A stretch of DNA of 64,000 bases, from the NCBI GenBank assembly GCA_020633205.1, contig JACKEB010000026.1:1-64000 (forward strand), written 5' to 3'. Positions 25,806-34,418 of the stretch are shown here, in pieces (position 1 is the first letter of the stretch; each line of letters starts with the position of its first letter). This DNA comes from Polyangiaceae bacterium (GTDB lineage Bacteria; Myxococcota_A; Polyangia; Polyangiales; Polyangiaceae). The notes under the pieces are model-generated. The model was not told the DNA's origin, did no database searches, and was given only the letters and a program-made list of their open reading frames with translations. The position numbers and the translations under genes are program-made.

Positions 25806-26400
25806 TGAGGTGTGGGTCGGGATCTTCGTCGGTGGCCAGTCGCGACGCATGGGCGGCTTCCCTAAAGGGCTGCTCGAGCTGCCGGGCGGTGGCAGGCTCA
25901 TCGAGCGACTGATCGCAGAGGTGGGGCGCGCGCTGCCAGCGGCGCCCATTCGACTCGTAGGCTCTCATGCGGCCTATGCGTTCCTCGGCCTCGAGGCGAT
26001 CCCGGATGACCCGCCGGGTATCGGCCCCCTCGGCGGCTTCCTTGGCTTGCTGCGAACGGCTCGGGGACGAGGAGTCACTCACCTCGTGGTGTTGAGCTGT
26101 GATCTGCCCTTCGTTACGTCGGAGTTGATCGAACGTCTGGTCGCCTTCTCTCCCAGTGCAGCCGTGGTCGCACCCGTCGACCGCCTCGATGGGTTTGGGG
26201 GGGAGGCGCGCTGGCAGCCCTTCTTTGGGTATTACCGTGTGGAACCATCCCTGGTGGCGGCCGAGGCACTGCTCGCCACGGGCGCGCGCTCTCTGCAGCG
26301 CCTATTCGAGCACATCGAGGCTCCTCTGGAGCTACCGCTCAGCGACGAGGAGCGCGCCCAGCTGCGAGACTGGGACACCCCAGAGCAAGTGAACAGCTAG
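25795..26400 (+). CDS. mobA: Molybdenum cofactor guanylyltransferase MobA
   Basis: About 201 residues, joining GTP to Mo-molybdopterin to form the MGD cofactor used by DMSO-reductase-type enzymes. The nucleotide-binding N-terminus reads IFVGGQSRRMGGFPKGLLEL, fitting the consensus GGxSxRMGxxK. LSCDLPFVT supplies the metal-binding Asp. The start is uncertain: TTG 25786 and GTG 25795 or 25798 share one frame, and GTG 25795 is chosen for its distance to GGAGG at 25778. The gene overlaps moeA. Its stop codon shares bases with the stop of the convergent fusion gene. A nitrate-reductase-type molybdoenzyme elsewhere in the genome is implied. Confidence 0.88.
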   Translation: MVSDEVWVGIFVGGQSRRMGGFPKGLLELPGGGRLIERLIAEVGRALPAAPIRLVGSHAAYAFLGLEAIPDDPPGIGPLGGFLGLLRTARGRGVTHLVVLSCDLPFVTSELIERLVAFSPSAAVVAPVDRLDGFGGEARWQPFFGYYRVEPSLVAAEALLATGARSLQRLFEHIEAPLELPLSDEERAQLRDWDTPEQVNS

Positions 26401-27827
26401 CGTCGCTCGGGAGGCGGGACGCGCGCGTCTTCCCAGCCGACCCAGTACGGACCTTCCTTCCCGTGTTCACGTTTCCACACGGGTACTCGCTCCTTGATGC
26501 GGTCGATCAGCTCTCGGCCGGCTTGAAAGGCTTCTGCGCGGTGCGGTGAACTCGCAGCGCAAAGGATTGCGGTGTCGCCGACCTGGAGCTTCCCGATGCG
26601 ATGTACCGCCGCCAAGCGGGTGCCGGGGATTTCAGCTTCGAGCTCGCTGATGATGCGGCGCATTTCCGCGATGGCCATGCTCACGTACGCTTCGTACTCC
26701 AGCAGCGTCACGTCTTGACCTGCGTTGTGATCACGCACGTCGCCGATGAAGAGCGCTACGGCGCCTGCTTCGGGGCGCTTCACCGCGGCGAGCACCTCCT
26801 CGACCGAGAGAGTGCTTTCTCGCACATCGCATAGCCGGTCGGGTTTCGTCTCGGCTTGGGGCGACGCCTGTTCTGTAGCCTGAGTCGTGTGCCAGCCAGT
26901 GCGAGGCTTGGCCTCTGGCGCTTGGTAGTCGCCGCTCCTGCCGCCGGTCTTCTCGAGCAGTCGAGTTGGACCAATCTGCATCCCGCGGTCGAATGCTTTC
27001 AGCATGTCGTAGACGGTGAGCGCTGCGGTGTTGGCCGCCACCAACGCTTCCATCTCAACGCCGGTACGATCCGTGGTCTCCACCAGAGCCTCGATCAACA
27101 CGCGCGGTTCCACTGCCGAGAGCTCGAGCTGAATCTCGATCTTGGTTAGCGCCAAAGGGTGGCAGAGCGGGATGAGCTCCGAGGTGCGCTTCGCCGCCAT
27201 GATGCCGGCGACGCGTGCGGTGCCGAGCACGTCTCCTTTGGGGGCATCTGCGCGCTTCAGGCGCGTGAACGCCTCTTCGTTCATGCGCACTTCGCTCAGG
27301 GCTACCGCGCGGCGCTTCGTCGCCTGCTTTGCTCCGACGTCGATCATGCGGACACCGCCACCAGGGCTGACGTGGGTCGACGTCGCGCTGTGTCCGACGA
27401 TCTCATTCCACACACGCTCGAGGCGAGTCAGCTTCTCGGATCCATCTCGGAGCCCGGCGCGCTCCGCGACCTTGCAGAGCGTGTAGCGATCCAACGGGCT
27501 CAGGCTCTGCCAGAGTTTGTCAGGTAAGCTGCCTTGTTCCGAGAACGCCTCCCTCGCATGCTCAGGCGCGCGCTCAGAGTCGGGTTCCTCGACTGGTGCA
27601 GTCAGGGGTGTCGGCGTGGGTGTGGCGAGTTGGGCCAGGCGCGTAGTCTCCGCCACATCGGGGTGATCGGAGGATCCTAGCTCGATCAAATGGCGCCGCG
27701 TGGTTAGCGGGAGGCTACGCCAGGCTTCCAGGCTCAGTTTGAGCGCTGCGCGGTCCAAAGCGCGCCGCGCCGCCATTGGCACTAGATGAAGTGACTCGCC
27801 TACCTCGTCAAAAGCGTAGATGCGCAC
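26397..27827 (-). CDS. Three-part fusion: Nitr_red_assoc-like domain, MoaC, MoaE
   Basis: The 476-residue product joins three functions. Residues 1 to about 145 resemble the nitrate-reductase-associated domain: LVPMAARRALDRAALKLSL, and later LPDKLWQSLSPLDRYTLCK. Residues about 155-305 are MoaC, which closes the ring of cyclic pyranopterin: KGDVLGTARVAGIMAAKRT, LIPLCHPL, and TVYDMLKAFDRGM with the catalytic Asp and Lys kept. Residues about 335-476 are MoaE, the large subunit of molybdopterin synthase: GAVALFIGDVRDHN, HRIGKLQVGD, and DRIKERVPVWKREHG with both catalytic Lys conserved. Linkers are Pro/Thr- and Ala/Glu-rich. No MoaD is encoded nearby. I am sure of MoaC and MoaE, less sure of the first domain. 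Confidence 0.9.
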   Translation of the reverse strand: MRIYAFDEVGESLHLVPMAARRALDRAALKLSLEAWRSLPLTTRRHLIELGSSDHPDVAETTRLAQLATPTPTPLTAPVEEPDSERAPEHAREAFSEQGSLPDKLWQSLSPLDRYTLCKVAERAGLRDGSEKLTRLERVWNEIVGHSATSTHVSPGGGVRMIDVGAKQATKRRAVALSEVRMNEEAFTRLKRADAPKGDVLGTARVAGIMAAKRTSELIPLCHPLALTKIEIQLELSAVEPRVLIEALVETTDRTGVEMEALVAANTAALTVYDMLKAFDRGMQIGPTRLLEKTGGRSGDYQAPEAKPRTGWHTTQATEQASPQAETKPDRLCDVRESTLSVEEVLAAVKRPEAGAVALFIGDVRDHNAGQDVTLLEYEAYVSMAIAEMRRIISELEAEIPGTRLAAVHRIGKLQVGDTAILCAASSPHRAEAFQAGRELIDRIKERVPVWKREHGKEGPYWVGWEDARVPPPERR

Positions 27828-27855
27828 CCGCCGAGCTTACTCTAGATTGAGCGTC

Positions 27856-29286
27856 ATGCAGATCGCGCGAGGGTGGCACCGCGGCGTTGCCTTGAGTGCA
27901 CTGCCTTTCGTGCTCAGCGCTGGTGTCACCGCATGTTCTCCGAAGGCGACCGAGGCAGCTCCCGGCTCTGGCGAGTGCAGCCTGAGCCTGGGCACCACGG
28001 CTCCAAAGCTCGAGGCTCCCATCGCCTGGGAGGCACCGGAGTCACGCATCACCGCCGAGCTCGAGCTCGGTACGGCTCTCCTCGGACGCGAGCTCGAGAA
28101 GCAGGTGCCGCGGCGCCTGGCCGATGTCAGGGGACAGTCAATCGGCGCCGCTGGCGAGCTGACTTACCGTGTGGAAAGAAGCGGCTTCGCGCTAGGGCTC
28201 CAAGGGGAGCGCTTGGTGGTGAGCACCCCGGTGACTGCCAACGTAGAAGTGTGCAAGAGCCTCGGACCTATCTGCGTGACCTACGGCAGCTGTCAGCCTC
28301 AGATGCGGGCTGACGTGAGCCTGCCCCTGGTGGTCGACGGCCAATACCGACTTGGGCCGAGCAACGTGAAGGTCAACGTCGCGCGCGGCTGCGTACTTCA
28401 GCCTATCGGCCTGGATCAGTCGTCGCAGGTCTACAAAGCCGCACGGCAACAAGAGGCCAAGGTCAAGTCGCGCATCGATGGGTCCTTACCGAAGATCCGC
28501 GATGACGTTGCTCAGGTATGGCGCCTGCTACACATGCCGGTTTCCATCGACAACACGCTGTGCCTGCGCATCGAGCCCACGGGAGTCGCGCAGCAGAAGC
28601 CCAAGCTGAAGAACGACAACGGTCAGCAGCTCCTGTCCACTCGCCTCGCAGTGATGGGTAAGGTCAAGGTCGAAGATCCGTGCACCGACCCTCACAAGGC
28701 AAGTCCAGAGACGCCACTTCCGGCGCCCGAGCTGAAAGACGAACTGCCGCAAGACGTAGACCTCGAGGTGCCGCTCTTCATCGACTGGAGTAGCGTGTCG
28801 GCTCAGCTGTCCCGTGGCCTGACGACCGCGCCGGTGAAGAGCGATGCCGGTAGCGTGAGTATCGCCAAGGTCGAAGCTCGCCCCACGTCGGTGGGAAGGA
28901 AGTCCCGCGTGGCGCTGGAGCTGACGCTGTCTGGGGTGGCCTGTGGCTCCTCGTGGTTCCTTGCGGAAGTGAAAGAGGACGCCCAGCGCAAGGTGTTGGT
29001 GCTCTCCGGTGTTCAAGCGCTGAACCCGGGTGTGCTGCCGGCGGCCCTCGAGCAGGCGCTCGCCAGCGCCCTCAGCGGGCGCGCTAGTATCGACTTGCCG
29101 GTCGACCTGAGCGCCGCGCCCGAGACGCTGGAGGGGTTGGTCAAGCGCCTCACCACGGACCTGCCGCCGCCGATTCAGCTGGATCTCAAGGTTCAAGAGG
29201 CCCACGTCAGCGTCGTCGTCGCGCAGAACGAGGGTTTGGTTCCAGTCGTTAGCGTGGGCGGCCACGCGAAGCTCTGGGCGCGCTAG
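27856..29286 (+). CDS. DUF4403-like lipoprotein
   Basis: About 476 residues from the ATG at 27856; an upstream in-frame start at 27820 would overlap the divergent gene. A signal peptide ends in SAGVTACSPK, a lipobox. The mature protein shows two related halves, each starting like ITAELELGTALLGRELEKQVP and DVDLEVPLFIDWSSVSAQLSRGL, typical of the DUF4403 beta-rich fold that resembles tubular lipid-binding proteins. Three Cys sit close together near CKSLGPICVTYGSC. It should be anchored to the inner or outer membrane facing the periplasm. It lies between moaCE and moaA but has no obvious link to cofactor synthesis. Confidence 0.65.
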   Translation: MQIARGWHRGVALSALPFVLSAGVTACSPKATEAAPGSGECSLSLGTTAPKLEAPIAWEAPESRITAELELGTALLGRELEKQVPRRLADVRGQSIGAAGELTYRVERSGFALGLQGERLVVSTPVTANVEVCKSLGPICVTYGSCQPQMRADVSLPLVVDGQYRLGPSNVKVNVARGCVLQPIGLDQSSQVYKAARQQEAKVKSRIDGSLPKIRDDVAQVWRLLHMPVSIDNTLCLRIEPTGVAQQKPKLKNDNGQQLLSTRLAVMGKVKVEDPCTDPHKASPETPLPAPELKDELPQDVDLEVPLFIDWSSVSAQLSRGLTTAPVKSDAGSVSIAKVEARPTSVGRKSRVALELTLSGVACGSSWFLAEVKEDAQRKVLVLSGVQALNPGVLPAALEQALASALSGRASIDLPVDLSAAPETLEGLVKRLTTDLPPPIQLDLKVQEAHVSVVVAQNEGLVPVVSVGGHAKLWAR

Positions 29287-29322
29287 CTTGCACGCCGCCT
29301 TGGGTGACTCTATGTCTCCCCG

Positions 29323-30444
29323 GTGGCGAGTGACGGCAAGCATCTGCCCCTCTACGGCGAAGCACCTCGCGATCCCTCTCTCGAGGCCGCGGGGTCTGTG
29401 GAGGACACGAGTGACGCCGCCCCCCCATTGGATCGCTTTCGGCGGTCGCTTTCAGACCTGCGCATCTCGGTCACCGATCGCTGCAACTTCCGCTGCACGT
29501 ACTGCATGCCGCGGGACAAGTTCGGCCCCGACTTTCCCTTTCTGTCTCGCAGCGACCTCTTGAGCTACGAAGAGATCACACGGGTCGCTGGGGTGTTCGT
29601 CGACTTGGGGGTGCGAAAGCTGCGCATCACGGGCGGGGAGCCGCTGTTACGCCGCGACCTGCCCAAGCTGATCGAGCAGTTGAGGCTGCTTGACCAACGG
29701 CAGCCTCACCCCCAACCCCTGGATCTGGCGCTGACGACCAACGGAGTGCTGCTGCCGCGTCTGGCGCACGAGCTCAAGGCGGCGGGGCTCGACCGCGTGA
29801 CGGTCTCGTTAGATAGCCTCGACCAGGCAGAGTTCGCACGCATGAGCGACAGTCGTTACCGTGTGGAAGAAGTGCTGGACGGCATCCGGGCGGCAGAGCA
29901 AGCGGGGCTTGGGCCCATCAAGGTCAACGCAGTGGTGCGCAAGGGGCACAACGAAGCGGCCATTGTCGACTTGGCGCGTCACTTCCGGGGCAGTGGAGCC
30001 ATCGTGCGCTACATCGAGTTCATGGATGTCGGCACCAGCAACGACTGGCAGCTGACGGACGTGGTGAGCGCGAAGGAAATCGTGGAGCGTATCGACGCTC
30101 AGTTCCCCCTCGAGGCAGCGGAGGCTAATTACCCCGGGGAAGTAGCGTCGCGCTATCGATATCGTGACGGCCAGGGAGAGGTGGGAGTCATCGCTTCGGT
30201 GACGCAGCCGTTTTGTGGCGCGTGCTCTCGGGCGCGCCTCTCGTCGGAGGGCAAGCTCTATACTTGCTTGTTTTCCGGGGTGAGCCGCGATTTGAAGGCG
30301 CTGCTGCGCTCCGGGGCCAGCGACGCACAGCTCGCGGCACAAGTACGCGGCATCTGGCGTAACCGCGCGGATAGATACTCAGAGCTGCGTGGTGACGCGA
30401 CGGCGCGGCTCCCCAAGGTGGAGATGAGCCACATCGGCGGTTGA
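29323..30444 (+). CDS. moaA: GTP 3',8-cyclase MoaA
   Basis: The 373-residue radical SAM enzyme makes the first intermediate of molybdopterin from GTP. The N-terminal 4Fe-4S motif is CNFRCTYC (Cys54, Cys58, Cys61). ITGGEPLLRRDLPKLI follows. The C-terminal cluster site is PFCGACSRARLSSEGKLYTC, and the protein ends in the conserved double Gly (SHIGG). The chosen start is GTG 29323, 36 bp after the DUF4403-like gene; the N-terminal 35 residues are longer than usual, so a later start is possible. MoaA works with MoaC, which here is part of the fusion on the opposite strand. Confidence 0.95.
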   Translation: MASDGKHLPLYGEAPRDPSLEAAGSVEDTSDAAPPLDRFRRSLSDLRISVTDRCNFRCTYCMPRDKFGPDFPFLSRSDLLSYEEITRVAGVFVDLGVRKLRITGGEPLLRRDLPKLIEQLRLLDQRQPHPQPLDLALTTNGVLLPRLAHELKAAGLDRVTVSLDSLDQAEFARMSDSRYRVEEVLDGIRAAEQAGLGPIKVNAVVRKGHNEAAIVDLARHFRGSGAIVRYIEFMDVGTSNDWQLTDVVSAKEIVERIDAQFPLEAAEANYPGEVASRYRYRDGQGEVGVIASVTQPFCGACSRARLSSEGKLYTCLFSGVSRDLKALLRSGASDAQLAAQVRGIWRNRADRYSELRGDATARLPKVEMSHIGG

Positions 30445-30454
30445 GCCGCCTCTA

Positions 30455-32680
30455 CTACCCGCGCCGCTTCTTCTTTTTCTTCACACGCAGCACCGCCACT
30501 GGGCCCTCCATCTTGCGCTTGCTGACGGGGCCGCTGTGCTCACGTGCGCGCTCGCGTGCGAGCTCCATGAAGCGATACTGGCTGCGCACCGTGGGCTTGC
30601 CATCGGCTCCTGCGGGGCGCACTCGGCGGTAGCGCCCGGCTGGCTCGAGGAGCCAGCCCTTGGTGTCGTCGGAGCGCATCGTCTCGAGGATTTCCGTGAT
30701 GATGCGCTTCTTCAGCCGCGGATCGAGGATGGGGAACATGACCTCGACACGGCGCTCGAAGTTGCGCGGCATCCAGTCGGCACTGGCGCAGAAGACCTCG
30801 GGTTCCCCCGCGTTCTCGAAGTAGAAGACGCGGGCGTGCTCCAAGAAGCGGTCGATCACCGCGTGGACCCGGATGTTCTCGCTCACCGACGGCACCCCGG
30901 GGCGCAAGCAACAGATGCCGCGGATCAACAGATCGATCTGCACGCCGGCGCGCGAAGCCGCGTAGAGCCCGGCGACGACGTCTGGATCCACGAGCGCGTT
31001 CATCTTGGCCACGATGCGCGCCGGCTTGCCCGCTGCGGCGTTGCGCGACTCACGCTCGATGAGCCCAAGCACTGCCTCCTTGAGTCCAAGGGGGGCGACC
31101 AATAGCTGCTTCCAACCTTCGGGTGCGCTGTAGCCCGTCAGCAGGTTGAAGAGCGCGGTGGCGTCCTCCGCGATGTCTTCCCGTGTGGTAAATATCGAGA
31201 GGTCTTCGTAGAGCTTTGCGGTCTGCTGGTTGTAGTTGCCCGTCGCGAGGTGCACGTAGCGCTGGAGGCCATTCTTTTCCTGGCGCACGACCATCAGCAC
31301 CTTGGCGTGCAGCTTGAGACCAACCAGGCCATACATCACGTTCACGCCGGAGCGCTCGAGTGCTCGAGCCCACTGGATGTTGCTCTCCTCGTCGAAGCGC
31401 GCCTTGAGCTCCACCAGCGCCGTGACTTGCTTGCCAAGCTCTGCGGCGCGCTGCAGCGCACGCACCAGTGGCGACTCACCGCCTGAGCGGTAGAGCGTCT
31501 GCTTGATCGCCAAGACCTGGGGGTCTTCCGCCGCTCGGATCAGGAAGTCCACCACCGCCTCGAACGACTCGTAGGGGTGATGCAGCAACAAGTCGCCATC
31601 CCGGATTGTCGCGAAGATGTCCTCACTGTCCCGCAGCGGCGGCACGTATTGAGGCGAAAACGGCTCGTCCCGGAATTGCTTCGGCGCCTCTCCGTCGACC
31701 AGCGCTCCCAAGTCGCCCAAGTGCAGCGGTGGCTCGACCAAGTAGACATCCCGCTTTGCGTCGAGCTTGAGCTGGCGGCACAACCAGCGCACTGCCGAAC
31801 GTGGCACGTTGTTCGTCAGCGTGAGGCGCACGGCTTCCCCGCGTTCCCGGCGTCGCAACTCCGCCTGCATGGTGAGCAGCAGATCTTCGCCTTCGTCGTC
31901 GTCGATCTCGATGTCGAAGTTTCGGGTTACGCGAAACGCGAAATGCCCTTCGACTTTCATGCGTGGAAAGAGCGACTGAACGTGGCGCTGGATCAGCGAC
32001 TCCAAGGTGACGAACGCGCGCTCGAAGCCCTGGGCGCGCACCTCGAGCAGGCGCGGCAAGCTCGTCGGGACCTGGACCAGCCCTGTACGCGGGCCTGATT
32101 GCTCGTCGCCTTCGAACAACACGCCGAGGTTGATCGCCTTGTTGCGCACGTGGGGAAACGGGTGCACCGGGTCGATGGCGATCGGTGTCAGCACCGGGTA
32201 GATGTTGCGCACAAAGTGCTTGTCGATGCGCGCCTGCTCATCGGGACTCAGGGTGCTCAGCTCGACCAATGCGCGCCCGGCTTCGGCCAGCGCGGGCTTC
32301 ACCATCGTGGTCCAGATCAAGTCCCGCTCCGCCATCAGCTCGTGGGCGCGCGTCGAGATGATCTCGAGCTGCTCATCAGGCGTCCGCCCATCGGGCGGAG
32401 GTTCGTCGATTTCTTGCGAGCGCTGCGCTTGCAGTCCGGCGACGCGCACCATGAAGAACTCGTCCAGGTTGCTGCCGAAGATCGACAGGAACTTGAAACG
32501 CTCGAACAGCGGTACCTGATCGTTCTTTGCCTCCTCCAGCACGCGAGCGTTGAACTCCAACCACGAGAGTTCGCGGTTGATGTACAGGCTCGGATCATCG
32601 AGGGACGGGACTTCGGGTGCGGGGAGTTCAGACATCGAGGCAGGCAGTGCCACCACCAGTTCGGGGGAATCGGAGTTCAC
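30455..32680 (-). CDS. ppk1: Polyphosphate kinase PPK1
   Basis: The product (about 741 residues from the chosen GTG) reversibly polymerises the gamma-phosphate of ATP into polyphosphate. All four PPK1 domains are seen: the N-domain YINRELSWLEFNARVLEE with SNLDEFFMVRVAGL; the head domain; and the two PLD-like catalytic domains with GLVGLKLHAKVLMVV, which contains the His expected to be phosphorylated, HLATGNYN, and RFLEHARVFYFENAG, which contains the second His. GTG 32680 is chosen because GAGAG precedes it; ATG 32635 is also possible, and the frame is open to 32800. The C-terminus ends in a Lys/Arg run. It converges on moaA with only about ten bases between. Confidence 0.95.
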   Translation of the reverse strand: MNSDSPELVVALPASMSELPAPEVPSLDDPSLYINRELSWLEFNARVLEEAKNDQVPLFERFKFLSIFGSNLDEFFMVRVAGLQAQRSQEIDEPPPDGRTPDEQLEIISTRAHELMAERDLIWTTMVKPALAEAGRALVELSTLSPDEQARIDKHFVRNIYPVLTPIAIDPVHPFPHVRNKAINLGVLFEGDEQSGPRTGLVQVPTSLPRLLEVRAQGFERAFVTLESLIQRHVQSLFPRMKVEGHFAFRVTRNFDIEIDDDEGEDLLLTMQAELRRRERGEAVRLTLTNNVPRSAVRWLCRQLKLDAKRDVYLVEPPLHLGDLGALVDGEAPKQFRDEPFSPQYVPPLRDSEDIFATIRDGDLLLHHPYESFEAVVDFLIRAAEDPQVLAIKQTLYRSGGESPLVRALQRAAELGKQVTALVELKARFDEESNIQWARALERSGVNVMYGLVGLKLHAKVLMVVRQEKNGLQRYVHLATGNYNQQTAKLYEDLSIFTTREDIAEDATALFNLLTGYSAPEGWKQLLVAPLGLKEAVLGLIERESRNAAAGKPARIVAKMNALVDPDVVAGLYAASRAGVQIDLLIRGICCLRPGVPSVSENIRVHAVIDRFLEHARVFYFENAGEPEVFCASADWMPRNFERRVEVMFPILDPRLKKRIITEILETMRSDDTKGWLLEPAGRYRRVRPAGADGKPTVRSQYRFMELARERAREHSGPVSKRKMEGPVAVLRVKKKKKRRG

Positions 32681-32867
32681 GGAGTGGTCTCTCTCGTGGT
32701 CTAGCGTTGGGGAGCCGCTGACCGACGCGCCAATGGGCGGAGCCTGAGTAAAGCACAGCCTCCCGCGTAGCGAACACCGCTTGACCCGATGGAGCCGCAA
32801 CGCTTGTGGTGTTTTCTTCGACTAACACGCCGCGCCAGCTGGCCGGAGGCTGAGGTAAGCTTCACCC

Positions 32868-34097
32868 ATGCGGGACTCGCGCTCGACTTTCCTGCTGGCC
32901 GTTGGAGTAACGGTCATGTGCGTTTCTTGTAACGGGTCGGACCCCGAAGTCGTTGGCAAACCGACGCTGGATGCCGGAGTCGACGCCACGGCTCCCCAGG
33001 ACGCATCGATGGACGGAGCGCGTCCAGAGGCTGGTACCGACGCCTCCGCGGACGCCGAATCCGACGCGCCGATTGCGCCAGTGCGCGTAGGTGTGGAGCC
33101 CGAGGCTCGCCAAGGGGACGAAGAGCCGGCGACGGCGCTGCAGATCGCTCAACTCGAGAGCTTCTCCGCAGGCTCTCGTGCGGTGAGCATCGACGTGCGC
33201 TGGGATGAGCTCGTGACGGAGCAACTCGAACTCAAGACCGGGGCACTGGCCGATTTGGCCGCGAGGATTCAACTCGTCCGCGGCGCGGGGGCGAGGCTCT
33301 CGCTTTGCCTCGCGTTGGTCGAGCGTGCGGTCGATGCTCGACCCGCCAACGGCCTCGCGTGGAACAGTAGCAGCATGCAGAGTGCTGCGCGGCGCGTCGT
33401 CGACGCGGTGCTCGAACTCACCGGGGATGAACTCAGGTTTCTTAGTTTGGGTCTCGAGTCCGATCGTTACTTCCGTGCACTGCCCCAGTTCCTGCGCGCG
33501 GGCTTCGTCGACGCCATGCAGGGTGTGCTCGACTACGCGCGCGCTCATCCATCACTACCGCCCGCGGCCAAGGTCGGTGTTGGTGTGACTTCCAACGGCT
33601 GGAGTGGCAGCTCGTCTGCCTTTGCCTCGTGGATACGTAACAGCGACGCCCTGATCGTCTCCCACGTCCCGTTGGACGAGAACCTCCAGGCGGAGGCTCC
33701 GTCGCTGATCGTGGGGGACCTGGATGCGATGTATGATAACCTTGTGGAAATAAAAGACGGCGCGCCCCTCGTGCCCATCGTGCTCCATCGCGTCGGGTAT
33801 CCATCGGCGAGCGAAGTGGCAGCCAGCGAAGACCAACAGCGAACGTTCTTCTCTGCGCTCTTCCAAGCGCTCCAAGGGCGCCGCTCGCGTTTCCCGTTCG
33901 TTGGCGTGTATGGCTTGAACGACCCTGAGCCTCAGCGCTGCTCTGACTTTCGACTGACCCTGGGCGCCGACGCCCTATCGCACCCAGAGCGCGCGGAGGC
34001 TGCCTATTGTTCCCTGGGCCTGCACTCGCGTACTGGTGTGGCCAAACCCGCCTGGACGGAGGTGCTCGCGGGGATGGCCACTTTCGCCAGTCCCTGA
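32868..34097 (+). CDS. Lipoprotein with probable TIM-barrel hydrolase-like domain
   Basis: The 409-residue product has a signal peptide ending in VMCVSCNGSD (lipobox) and a linker rich in Asp, Ala and Gly (VDATAPQDASMDGARPEAG), a style common in Polyangiales surface lipoproteins. The 320-residue mature domain reads like a beta/alpha barrel: SIDVRWDELVTEQ, ARLSLCLALVERAVDARPA, LRFLSLGLESDRYF, and FPFVGVYGLNDPEPQRC. ISLGLESD and VGVYGLNDPEP fall where glycoside hydrolases carry acidic catalytic residues, but I cannot assign a family. It is divergent from ppk1. Confidence 0.6.
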   Translation: MRDSRSTFLLAVGVTVMCVSCNGSDPEVVGKPTLDAGVDATAPQDASMDGARPEAGTDASADAESDAPIAPVRVGVEPEARQGDEEPATALQIAQLESFSAGSRAVSIDVRWDELVTEQLELKTGALADLAARIQLVRGAGARLSLCLALVERAVDARPANGLAWNSSSMQSAARRVVDAVLELTGDELRFLSLGLESDRYFRALPQFLRAGFVDAMQGVLDYARAHPSLPPAAKVGVGVTSNGWSGSSSAFASWIRNSDALIVSHVPLDENLQAEAPSLIVGDLDAMYDNLVEIKDGAPLVPIVLHRVGYPSASEVAASEDQQRTFFSALFQALQGRRSRFPFVGVYGLNDPEPQRCSDFRLTLGADALSHPERAEAAYCSLGLHSRTGVAKPAWTEVLAGMATFASP

Positions 34098-34216
34098 GGC
34101 CGCAGCAGCTCTACGAGGAACTCGTGACGCACTGCTCTGTCGCTCACTTACTGCCCTGTCGCCCACTTGCTGCGTTGTCGAGGCGCTCGACAGCCTCGTG
34201 GCGGCAGGCCCCCGCG

Positions 34217-34274
34217 GTGGGAGCATGAGTGGGAGCAAAGTGGGAGCATGCCCGCGCTTTGAAAGGCTTTGAAA
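34217..34274 (+). promoter_or_regulatory. Phased short direct repeats upstream of prkA
   Basis: GTGGGAGCA occurs three times, starting at 34217, 34229 and 34240 (12 and 11 bp apart, about one helical turn). A different direct repeat, CTTTGAAA, follows at 34257 and 34267. The block is about 145 bp upstream of the prkA start. Repeats on one face of the helix suggest an activator-binding site. The rest of the 34098-34418 gap holds no gene. Confidence 0.5.
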
Positions 34275-34418
34275 CGCCGTTGGGCGGTAGTAGCGTGTGA
34301 AGAGTCGCCGTCCTCCGTTCGCACCGCGCACCGGATTCGGCGACATGCGGCGCGCGCCGCGAGCTCGGGAGCGACCCGAGACCATCAACAGCCTGGAAGA
34401 GAGCACCGAGGGGAATAG

